DNA of 64,000 nt, from the NCBI RefSeq assembly GCF_004114425.1, contig NZ_RDQF01000002.1, positions 1-64,000 of the forward strand, given 5' to 3'. The notes under the pieces were generated by a model. That model was not told the origin of the DNA and made no database searches. It worked only from the letters and a program-made list of their open reading frames with translations. Positions within the stretch are counted from its first letter, which is position 1; each line of letters begins with the position of its first letter. The translations under genes and the position numbers were made by a program. Origin of the DNA: Bradyrhizobium vignae. GTDB taxonomy: Bacteria; Pseudomonadota; Alphaproteobacteria; Rhizobiales; Xanthobacteraceae. Positions 1-6,882 of the stretch are shown here, in pieces.

Positions 1-37
1 CCCGTTCCCGGATGTCTTCCGAATAGGGTCGCGTCAT
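1..37 (-). CDS. IS630-family transposase, N-terminus only (runs off window)
   Basis: Reading the minus strand from an ATG at 37 gives MTRPYSEDIRER before the window ends. This matches the usual opening of IS630-family transposases (M-x-R-P-[YL]-S-x-D-[LI]-R-E-R), which precedes the helix-turn-helix. A GGAGG-type ribosome binding site lies just upstream (about 50-58). An alternative ATG at 41 is in another frame and gives no known motif. Only 12 codons are visible, so neither subgroup nor intactness can be judged. A transposase here fits the mobile character of the first 6.6 kb. Confidence 0.6.
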   Translation of the reverse strand, partial: MTRPYSEDIRER

Positions 38-167
38 CCATGCCGGCCTCCGCCCTCCAGCATGGATGTTGAATCAGAAATCGCTCCCGGTGGGAATCCC
101 GATTCCAGCCAAAAACAACATGCTCTAGGCGCCTTACTCTTTCGGGAAAAACTGGTAGTGAAGTCCG

Positions 168-350
168 ATGAACACCTATCGGGTTTTTATCCCCACATTC
201 GAGGGGCAGGTAATTCAAGCAATCGATTTGGTCTGTGCAACGGGGCAGAACGCCCGAATACTTGCTGAGCGGCTGGTCGAGGCTAGCCCCGTGGAGCTTT
301 GGGACGGGCCTCGCCGGATCGCTCGCTTCGAGCCCAAGAAGTCCGACTAA
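168..350 (+). CDS. Small hypothetical protein, 60 aa
   Basis: The 60-residue protein opens MNTYRVFIPTFEGQVIQAID and continues through an alternating beta/alpha pattern (ARILAERLVEAS, VELWDGPRRIARF). I recall the general shape, a beta-strand start, an 'A..LV.....VELWD..R.IARF' ending and about 60 residues, from many small bradyrhizobial proteins of unknown function. No catalytic motif is seen. GTGAAG about 6 bases before the ATG may serve as ribosome binding site. It sits between the transposase and a convergent 44-residue gene, so it is probably monocistronic. Function unknown. Confidence 0.6.
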   Translation: MNTYRVFIPTFEGQVIQAIDLVCATGQNARILAERLVEASPVELWDGPRRIARFEPKKSD

Positions 351-357
351 GGCGGCC

Positions 358-492
358 TCAATTCAGTTTGCGGCGTAGCCGCTTGATGATCTCCCGGAGG
401 TCAGCGACGTATTCCTCGATCATGCGCCGCGCCTCATCCAAGCGCGACGGCTTGGCCTCCTTACCATCGGTCTGTTTGTTGGGGTCGGCCAT
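358..492 (-). CDS. Small hypothetical protein, 44 aa, charged helix
   Basis: A short open frame on the minus strand runs from ATG at 492 to TGA at 358-360. It begins MADPNKQTDGKEAKPSRLDE and continues as one strongly amphipathic helix (ARRMIEEYVADLREIIKRLRRKLN). The composition, with an acidic/polar leader followed by a Leu/Ile/Arg heptad-like helix, is coherent and resembles small orphan proteins common in Bradyrhizobium. It converges with the 60-residue gene, their stop codons lying only a few bases apart. No function can be assigned. A dimerising coiled coil is plausible. Confidence 0.5.
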   Translation of the reverse strand: MADPNKQTDGKEAKPSRLDEARRMIEEYVADLREIIKRLRRKLN

Positions 493-560
493 GGCTCGAT
501 GGAAGGCCGTAGATCGGCGTAGCTTGAGCTAAATCAAAGGAGGGGGGCACTGAGGCGGCC

Positions 561-746
561 TTACTTCCTGTTGAGCAGATCGGCCAAGTCCAGCTCGAAT
601 ATCTGCTGGGTCCGCTCGAACAGCTTCAAAAGGTCGATCGAAGCTGACATTCCGTGCCGGGCAACAATCACTCGCTGGCGCTCAATGATGAGCCGGCCAC
701 TATCAACGTGGCGCTGCGCTTGAGCGATCTGTTCATCCAGGGTCAC
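561..746 (-). CDS. Hypothetical protein, about 61 aa, helical
   Basis: The C-terminal part of a longer open frame reads as a coherent helical protein, VTLDEQIAQAQRHVDSGRLI then IERQRVIVARHG and FERTQQIFELDLADLLNRK. The likely start is GTG at 746, with GGAAA about 7 bases upstream. The upstream part of the frame (to 1091) is antisense to a ligase fragment and does not look coding. Similar short helical proteins with the pattern 'TL.EQI..A..HV..G...I.RQR' are frequent in Bradyrhizobium. Function unknown. The start is uncertain, and the gene could have lost its original 5' end by rearrangement next to the ligase scrap. Confidence 0.45.
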   Translation of the reverse strand: MTLDEQIAQAQRHVDSGRLIIERQRVIVARHGMSASIDLLKLFERTQQIFELDLADLLNRK

Positions 747-846
747 TGCCGGTTTCCAATTTGGAACCAGAGTGCGCCCTAAAATCAAAACTGGCCAGTT
801 AAAAATCAAACTAGCGACTGAGGTCGGAAACAGGCCAGCGCCCGAC

Positions 847-1011
847 CGACAGTTCCGCGCGGCGTGCAGGGCGGGTCTCGAAGGCATCGTCTCGAAGCAC
901 CGCGAGCGGTTGTATCGGCCGCGAACCTGCGATTGGCGCAAGGTCAAGAACCGCGCGCACCCTGCTTTCTCGCGGGAGTTCGAGGGCGTGCACTTCATGC
1001 GTTCAGTTTGA
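847..1011 (+). pseudogene. ATP-dependent DNA ligase (LigD-type) fragment
   Basis: The plus-strand translation contains RAACRAGLEGIVSKHRERLY followed by RPRTCDWRKVKNRAHPAF. EGIVSK is nucleotidyltransferase motif IV and DWRKVKN is motif V of ATP-dependent DNA ligases, with the spacing expected in LigD-like enzymes. Motif I (KxDG) and the OB-fold domain are absent. Only some 40-50 codons survive, and they end in unrelated sequence around 985-1011. This is therefore a gene remnant. Such scraps are typical of rearranged island borders. Confidence is high for the family and moderate for the exact boundaries. Confidence 0.6.
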
Positions 1012-1245
1012 ACGGTCCCAGATGCCCGCTCATCATTCAACAGCGCTACAACAGCAGACATCGTGGAAGGTCGCCGAAGGGCCAGAAGCAAATATTAGTT
1101 GTCAGCGGGATTGTCTCGGAATGCGTCTTCCTCACGGGGCGCGCAATGCATTTTGAACGATAGAAATAACGGTGCCGCCCGACATTCGGCCGGTGGTTGG
1201 CAATCGTTCGGCTAAAGTTATCACCGCCCGCCACACGTCGGTCTT

Positions 1246-1770
1246 ATGGGACGACCACCGAAGATCGAGCGCAGCAAGAACGCAAAGCAGGAGCCGGACG
1301 CACCGACGCCTGCGCAGAACGCGCTCGCCTCGCTCCTAGCGAACGGCACCGAGCTGGTTACGCGCGAGGAGAGTGGCGGCCCCATGCCTCGCGCTACCCT
1401 CACTGCGGAGGGCCTGCGAGCGGTTGCTGCGATGGCAGCGGAGGGCCAAGACCAATACAGCATCGCCGCCGCCCTGGGCATGAACCGCTCCACTCTCCAG
1501 GCCCTCATCAAGCGCGACGAGCGGGCCGAGGAGGCCATGAACCTCGGCAAGGCGCTTCTGGCCGACGAGCTATCGCACCTACTCCTACGAGCCGCGCGGC
1601 GGGGCAACATCGTGGCCGCGATCTACCTAACCAAGGCTCGCCTTGGCTGGGTGGAAGGCGTCGCTCCGGAGACGCGGCCGAACATCGTCATCAACCTGCC
1701 CGACGCAGCGACGCCCGAGGCCTACCTGAAGGCCATCAAGGTCATCGAGCCTTTGGAGGGGCAGCCGTGA
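1246..1770 (+). CDS. Phage terminase small-subunit-like DNA-binding protein
   Basis: The 174-residue protein has a basic N-terminus (MGRPPKIERSKNAK). It then has a clear helix-turn-helix at about residues 68-90 (DQYSIAAALGMNRSTLQALI), followed by a helical segment (EEAMNLGKALLADELSHLLL) and a short C-terminal tail. This layout is that of small terminase subunits, which recognise the packaging site and recruit TerL. The next gene starts inside its stop codon (GTGA), and a TerL homologue follows, which supports the call. The 'RG(N)IVAAIYLTKARLGW' segment is common in these proteins. Specific phage type unknown. Confidence 0.65.
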   Translation: MGRPPKIERSKNAKQEPDAPTPAQNALASLLANGTELVTREESGGPMPRATLTAEGLRAVAAMAAEGQDQYSIAAALGMNRSTLQALIKRDERAEEAMNLGKALLADELSHLLLRAARRGNIVAAIYLTKARLGWVEGVAPETRPNIVINLPDAATPEAYLKAIKVIEPLEGQP

Positions 1771-1940
1771 GCACTGAGCAGCCCGAGCCGGAGATCGACC
1801 TGGGCGAGTTCGACACCGTGCAGGTCACGGTCGACGCCGACGGCAAGCCCGTTCTCGCCCGCCGCATCAAGCGCCACCCCACCCACACAGGCGGCCTCAA
1901 CGTCGACGGCACTCCGACGCGCGCGAGGCGCTACCCGTGA
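1767..1940 (+). CDS. Small phage packaging-cassette protein, 57 aa
   Basis: A GTG start overlaps the stop of the small terminase gene (GTGA), and the stop overlaps the GTG start of the large terminase gene (GTGA again). The product is therefore translationally coupled on both sides. The 57-residue protein is acidic at its N-terminus (STEQPEPEIDLGEFDTVQVT) and basic at its C-terminus (ARRIKRHPTHTGGLN). No domain is recognised. Its position suggests a role in packaging, but this is inference from context only. Confidence 0.5.
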   Translation: MSTEQPEPEIDLGEFDTVQVTVDADGKPVLARRIKRHPTHTGGLNVDGTPTRARRYP

Positions 1941-2905
1941 TCAGCCCCACACCATATCAAGCGACCGTCCTGTCGGTGCCCGAGAACTGGAACCTGCTGA
2001 TGGCAGGCGGCCGAGGCGGCGGTAAGTCCACCGGTGCGCTGCTTCTTGTCCTTCGCCATGTCGAGAAGTACGGCGAGAAGGCTCGCCCGCTCATCGTCCG
2101 CGAGACACACAAAGCGATCACCGAACTGGAAGAGCAGCTCGATAGCCTCCTCTCCGTCGCTTACGGTAAGGGCGTCCGACACAATCGAGCAGAGCATACC
2201 TTCCGCCTTCCAAACGGCGCCATCATCGAGTGCGGCCAGCTCGACGGTCCCAACGCATATAAGAAGTATCAAGGCCGGTCGTTCACGCTGCTGATCGTCG
2301 ACGAGTTCGGTCTGTTGGCCGACCGCCGCTGGGTAGACCTGCTGAAGTCCAACCTGCGCGGCGCCGAGGGCATACCGCTACGTGAGGTCCGCACCGCGAA
2401 CCCCGGTGGGCCTCTCCATGCGCTCATCCACCAGAACTTTATCGCTCGGCAGCTTGCGTGGCACCCTTACGAGCTGGACGGTGAGACCTGGGTCAATTGC
2501 CCGTCGACATTGATCGACAATCCGCACCTCGACCACGAAGACTACAAACGCCGCCTGCGCGCGGCCTGCGGCAATGACGAGGAGCTGTTTCGGGCGTGGA
2601 TCAACGGCGACTGGAACATCGCTCGGGGCGCTTTCTTCGGCGGCACGTTGGACGAGAAGGTCCACATGTTGCCGGTGGCTTGGCCGTACCCGATCACCAA
2701 GGAGTGGCTCGCAATGGGCGCACCATTCTTGCCGAGCATGAACTCGCGAGTTGCCGCGGTTGCTCGTTCGATTTGCCGTAGAGCGTACCGCTCGGGGTTC
2801 GATTGCTCCAAAACGCTTTCGGCGATGCCAAATTCCTTGTCGGTGATGATACCGAGAATGACGGTATCGGGAACTTTACAGCGCTTCAGATTGCATACCA
2901 CGTAG
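1937..2905 (+). pseudogene. Phage terminase large subunit, 3'-truncated by fusion
   Basis: Residues 1 to about 257 are a terminase ATPase. They show Walker A GGRGGGKST near residue 24-32, an Arg-rich P-loop partner (PLIVRETHKAI), Walker B TLLIVDEFG, and a coupling-motif region (REVRTANPGG). Homology stops near PYPITKEW (about position 2,710). From there the frame runs through the antisense of the primase gene to 2905, giving non-coding-looking sequence. The C-terminal RNase H-like nuclease domain needed to cut concatemers is therefore missing. The gene starts at GTG 1937, coupled to the preceding small gene. It cannot support packaging on its own. Confidence 0.75.
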
Positions 2906-3774
2906 AACAAGCATTCCGAGCGGCTTTGAAAACGGTCTTTGTTCTCCGGGTCTTCGCCATGCACGATCGCCACGATGACGTCGTCCCTAACGCCAAAGTC
3001 ACGCCTTAGCTGGGACGGATCTTCAGTGCGCTTGATTTCGGCTGGAGCAGCCGCCTTGGGCTTCTCGCCACCGAGCAACGGCATCTTCGCAAACTGCTCG
3101 ATCGGATACGACACGTCGCTCCAGGCGACGAGTTCGGCGCGGGTTGGCTGGCGTCCATTGCTGGCCTTCCAATTGATCGTCCCCGGCAGCCGCATGACAC
3201 GGTCCACATTGTGGCAATCGTCTGCGCCAAACAGATATTCAAGTTGTTGGTTGTAACGCTTCGCCTCTTCGTAGGCCCCGGCATCGCCGTTGATCGGAAT
3301 AGGCACCTGTAGACGCCAGAAGGCCTGATAGCCTCCGCCCGAGAAGACTAAAGCCGTTGGTACAGGCAAGTTTTGCGGCAGTGTAGCGAACAGCGCTTTG
3401 ATGCGCTGGCGCTCCTCGTCGAGGTGTTCGCCGGCACGCGGGTCCACATCCACGTGGAGGAAGGCCATCTCGTGAATATCAGCGCGGCTCGCCTTCACGT
3501 TCTTGCCGTTGAGTTCGCGCGTCGTCGGGTTCACGGTCCAGTAGAGATTGCGTTTGCGGTTGTGATGATCGCGCAGCCAATCCATGCACGTGCTCCACTG
3601 CTCCGGGCGGAACGTCCGTGTCTCGATGTACTTGGTCTTCCTTCCGTCCTTCTCGATGGTCGTTAAAACCCAAGGACCGTTGGGGCGTACCTTGCGGAGA
3701 AAATCGATCCCTTGGTCAAAGTCTGGTGACGCATGCGTCGTCGGCGCCTGTTCGACGCTCTCAAGTGCAGTCAT
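2542..3774 (-). pseudogene. AEP-type (RepB-like) primase, C-terminally truncated
   Basis: The 410-codon frame encodes an archaeo-eukaryotic primase core. It has the catalytic HVDVDPR motif (DxD), a FSGGGYQAFWRL strand and HNVDRVMRLPGTINWK, which together mark the primase domain of phage, satellite and plasmid replication proteins. Homologues usually continue into a superfamily 3 or DUF3987-type helicase. Here real homology ends about EFMLGKNGAP (near position 2,725), and the last 60 codons are the antisense of the terminase gene. The frame is open but the fusion is artificial, so the protein probably lacks its helicase half. The start ATG at 3774 lies in a 358-base spacer with no other recognisable gene. 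Confidence 0.7.
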
Positions 3775-4132
3775 GTGGAAGCCTTCAAGCTGGGAGCAGC
3801 TCTGGCCGAGGTGCTCTCTTCTCTAGGGATGCCCGATCTCGTCGCAGCCTCAAATCAGTTTCGAGAACATGGTTGATGCAGATGATGCTGCGGGGGGCCT
3901 CATCTGGAGGTCAGCGCGCAATTCCTCTGTGACCACAACTGGATGCGCGAAACGCGAAAGCAGAAATAACTAGGAGCTATGTAACGCGCGCATACACTTC
4001 GCGAAGGAAACAGCTGTGTTAGGGATCATATCGTCCTTTAACCATTTACAACGGCCTTCACGCTTGAAACCTGGCCAATGGTCGGCGCTAGAGGCTTGGC
4101 AGCAATTGCGGCTAGCGACTATACTGGAAGCC
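3775..4132. other. Spacer between primase remnant and TIR gene; no gene seen
   Basis: This spacer of about 358 bases separates the divergent primase and TIR genes. I see no coding pattern, hairpin or repeat. It is less GC-rich than the backbone and must hold the TIR gene promoter. An in-frame GTG at 4016 would extend the TIR protein by 39 residues of unlikely composition. Confidence 0.4.
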
Positions 4133-5128
4133 ATGTCTGAGAATCGAGATTACGACATCGCGCTCTCGTTTGCCGGCGAAGACCGTGACTACGTTGATAG
4201 AGTTGCGAATCTTTTGAAAGATCGCGGCGTGAAGGTATTCTACGATCTCTTCGAAGAGGCTGACCTCTGGGGCAAAGACCTCTACGTGCACCTCTCGGAG
4301 GTCTATCACAAGCGAGCTCGGTTCACTGTAATGTTCATTTCCGAAGCCTACGCAAAAAAGCTTTGGACCAATCACGAGCGCAAATCAGCCCAGGCCCGTG
4401 CCTTCCAGGATGCGCAGGAATACGTTCTGCCTGCGCGGTTCGACAGCACCGAGATACCGGGCGTCTTGTCCACGGTTGGCTACATCTCACTGAAAGAGCG
4501 CTCTCCCGAAGACTTTGTGTCCCTCGTTACGAAAAAGCTCGTCAGTTCGGGCGGGTCGGTGCCAACTGAACTGGTCCGCCGCGACTTCAGTATGCTGGCG
4601 CGGGCCGAGCCGCTGCCTGGCAGCAAATTCGCAGTCATCGTCAGAGACGATGAGGGTATGCCGATCGAAGGTTGCACTGTTTTCGTGCAAGCCGAGAACG
4701 GAACCTTCTACGGCAGTACCACTGGTGACGATGGTGTGGCGGTGTTCGAACAGATAGTGCGCAGGTCAAGCACACTGCTCGCCGCTCACCCGAGCTTTCC
4801 GGCGGCCATCTATGAGCGGGTGGACCCGGAGGGTGCGATGCAGATCAATCTTCCCCGCACTGATAACATTGGATCAGTCATTATCAACGACACCGGGCGC
4901 ATCCCTGGCCTAATCGGATCCGTGAATCCCAAGTTGGATAGTTCGGAAAGGACCTATCTCTATGCCCACAACATCGCCATCGATGGGGGTAAGCGGCAGC
5001 CGGTTGCATTCAACATTAATGTCCCGTTCGAACTTGAAGATGCTTATGGAGCCATCGTGTATGCAACGATCAAGCACATCGCCGGCGCTATTACCTTGAT
5101 ACAGTACACCCGGAAGCCTCGAGCGTAG
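4133..5128 (+). CDS. TIR-domain protein with Ig-like and novel C-terminal domain
   Basis: The 331-residue protein starts MSENRDYDIALSFAGEDRDY, a classical TIR (TIR_2) opening. The TIR domain spans about residues 7-136, with the alphaD/betaC region SEAYAKKLWTNHERKSAQ. In it, E82 of W-x-x-H-E is in the position of the NADase catalytic glutamate. Residues about 163-240 resemble a transthyretin/carboxypeptidase-regulatory beta-sandwich (FAVIVRDDEGMPIEGCTVFV). Residues about 245-328 form a further beta-rich unit with SSERTYLYAHNIAIDGGKRQ that I cannot name. No signal peptide or membrane segment is seen. Lower GC and location beside the integrase point to horizontal transfer. TIR NADases with a sensor domain are commonly anti-phage effectors, so a defence role is likely but inferred. 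ATG 4133 was preferred over GTG 4016 because homology begins there. Confidence 0.75.
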   Translation: MSENRDYDIALSFAGEDRDYVDRVANLLKDRGVKVFYDLFEEADLWGKDLYVHLSEVYHKRARFTVMFISEAYAKKLWTNHERKSAQARAFQDAQEYVLPARFDSTEIPGVLSTVGYISLKERSPEDFVSLVTKKLVSSGGSVPTELVRRDFSMLARAEPLPGSKFAVIVRDDEGMPIEGCTVFVQAENGTFYGSTTGDDGVAVFEQIVRRSSTLLAAHPSFPAAIYERVDPEGAMQINLPRTDNIGSVIINDTGRIPGLIGSVNPKLDSSERTYLYAHNIAIDGGKRQPVAFNINVPFELEDAYGAIVYATIKHIAGAITLIQYTRKPRA

Positions 5129-5242
5129 ATGGTGCTGGTCTGATGGCCGCATGTGGCCCCTAAGCCGAGATTGCCAGCGTGAGCCTGGATATCAGCTTCG
5201 ACAAGTGATTCAGACATTTCCGATTTCACGACAGACGGAATC

Positions 5243-6448
5243 TCAGGCGATGATTGCCGCGAGGTGCTGGGCGTAAGCGTCCAGCGCCTCGCGCTTTTCG
5301 TCGCCGTAGGCATGCTTGTTGTACCGGCGCTGCAGCCCTTGGGCCATATGCCCAAGGACGGCGTCGCGTACCTCTTGCGCAAAGCCCAGCGAGGCGAGGC
5401 GCGTCTCGCATGTCACCCGGAAATCATGTATGCGGTACGGCGCCTTCACGCCGGACGCCTCGTCCAGCTGTGTCTTGGCCTTGCTGAAGCCGGACACCGG
5501 TGTTGTGCCGTTCGTCGTGAACAGGTAGCCGTCGCGCTGGGGCAGAGCCTCGACGATGGCCTTGGTGGCGTCGGAGATTGGCACGAGGTGGTCCCGCTTG
5601 GATTTATACCGGCCGGAGGGGACCTCTAGCAGGCGCTTGCCCAGGTCCAGCTCCGATCGCTGAGCTGCAGCCCAATCGCCACGCCGTTGGCCGGTGAGGA
5701 GGAGCAGCTGGTAGATCGGGCCGAACGGGTAGCCCATCTCGCCCGAGCCGCGCCAAATCTGCCGGATTTCGTCGTCGGTAAGCGCCCTACCCGCCTCGTA
5801 ATTGGCGCTTAGGTCGCGCCGCCGGAGGCCGTCTAAAGGGTTCGCGTGCACCAGCTCGCGGTCGATACACCAGTTGAAGAAGCGGGACAGGTTCTTTCGC
5901 ACCTCTCGGGCCATGCCGTGCCTTCCCTCCTCCACCATGGTGTCGAGCAGGGCATGGATGTCGGTGCGGCGGATGCTCTGGAGGGGGCGATTGCCCAGCA
6001 ACGGGCGGCAATGCAGGCGAAGAGTGCTCTCGACGGCCTGCCAGTTCTTGATGTTGGGCTTGAGTTCCGCCTCCACGAAGCGGTCGCTCGCCCAGGCGAA
6101 GGTCGTCAGGTTGTTCTCCCGCTGGGCTTGACGCGGGTCGCGGCCTTCGCTGGCGGCCTGCAAAGCTTGCCGAGCTTTGTCCCGGGCCTCCCGCAACGCA
6201 ATATGCGGCCACGTGCCCAGGGTGATCCGGTGCGCCTTGCCGGTTAGCAGCCGCCCGCTGGGCGAGACGCCGCCCTCGCCCGGAACCTTGTAGATCACAC
6301 TGAACGACTTCAGGCCGCTCGGCCTGACCCGGAGGAATAGCCCAGGACAGAGTTCGTCCTCGAAGGCGATGTCACCGCTGGGCGCCGCCTCTCGGCGGTC
6401 GTATCGCAGCTGTTCGAGGAAGAGGTCGTTAAAACGCTGGCGGGGCAC
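5243..6448 (-). CDS. Site-specific tyrosine integrase, P4 type
   Basis: The 401-residue protein has the N-terminal DUF4102-like arm-binding region (LCPGLFLRVRPSGLKSFSVI), a SAM-like core-binding domain, and a catalytic domain. The catalytic residues are Arg in LLLLTGQRRGDW, Lys in YKSKRDHLVPI, H-x-x-R in IHDFRVTCETRL, His in VLGHM and the nucleophile Tyr in RRYNKHAYG. All six positions are present, so it may be active. Its start lies about 100 bases from the tRNA-Val 3' half, the expected attachment site. It catalyses integration and excision of the island ending here. The gene points into the element. Confidence 0.88.
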   Translation of the reverse strand: MPRQRFNDLFLEQLRYDRREAAPSGDIAFEDELCPGLFLRVRPSGLKSFSVIYKVPGEGGVSPSGRLLTGKAHRITLGTWPHIALREARDKARQALQAASEGRDPRQAQRENNLTTFAWASDRFVEAELKPNIKNWQAVESTLRLHCRPLLGNRPLQSIRRTDIHALLDTMVEEGRHGMAREVRKNLSRFFNWCIDRELVHANPLDGLRRRDLSANYEAGRALTDDEIRQIWRGSGEMGYPFGPIYQLLLLTGQRRGDWAAAQRSELDLGKRLLEVPSGRYKSKRDHLVPISDATKAIVEALPQRDGYLFTTNGTTPVSGFSKAKTQLDEASGVKAPYRIHDFRVTCETRLASLGFAQEVRDAVLGHMAQGLQRRYNKHAYGDEKREALDAYAQHLAAIIA

Positions 6449-6551
6449 TGGGCTTACTCCGGGGAAACGAGGGGAAACGAACCCTCTCCCGGATAGCCCA
6501 AAACCAGCAACATTCCGTCTCGTTTACTTTGGGTAGAGCCTTCCGAAACTC

Positions 6552-6596
6552 TTCACACGGGAGAGGTCCAAGGTTCGATCCCTTGTGCGCCCACCA
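6552..6596 (+). other. Attachment site: displaced 3' half of tRNA-Val(CAC)
   Basis: The sequence gives an anticodon loop TTCACAC (anticodon CAC), stem GGGAG, variable loop AGGTC, T arm CAAGG-TTCGATC-CCTTG, acceptor 3' strand TGCGCCC, then A and CCA. The matching 5' half (expected to begin GGGCGCA) is absent upstream, so this is not a functional tRNA. It is the direct-repeat copy left when an element integrates into a tRNA-Val gene. Orientation places the intact tRNA and the rest of the element to the left, beyond the window. The neighbouring integrase supports this. Confidence 0.82.
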
Positions 6597-6882
6597 TCCG
6601 TCCTCCTGAACCATCCAGTTTCGGGCAATCCGGACAGCTGGCGTCGCCGTCAGGGCTTGCCGAGAGCGTTCCATCAAAAAATCGAAAAACAACCCCATGC
6701 ACAGTAGCCGACGTCAGTCGGATCAATGGGTTACGCCTTTTCCGAAATCGGATTTGACTTGTCGGGCAAAACAGGGGCAGGATGGCACGATCAGGTAGGG
6801 CTCACCGGGCGACCCGGTCGGTCGTACCTGAACGGGTCACTCGCCATGGCAGACCTTGGCGGTTGGTTGCATCGGCCTGCAT
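6597..6882. other. Junction spacer right of att site; no gene seen
   Basis: These 286 bases lie between the attachment site and the stop of the HlyD gene. A plus-strand frame at 6726 (68 codons) shows no recognisable features and overlaps the HlyD gene, so I do not call it. The spacer probably marks the start of native chromosome. Confidence 0.4.

Noticed and set aside
12..350. Plus-strand frame at 62-268 (68 codons)
   Set aside because: It overlaps the better-supported 60-residue gene in another frame and consists mostly of upstream non-coding sequence with a short GGAATCCCGATTCC palindrome.
4016..4132. 39-codon N-terminal extension of the TIR gene from GTG 4016
   Set aside because: The composition is unlike a protein start, and TIR homology begins immediately after ATG 4133.
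6429..6698. Minus-strand 89-codon frame reading ...WAHKGSNLGPLPCEEFRK...
   Set aside because: It is the antisense of the tRNA-Val 3' half and its flank. This peptide is a well-known false protein produced next to tRNA ends.
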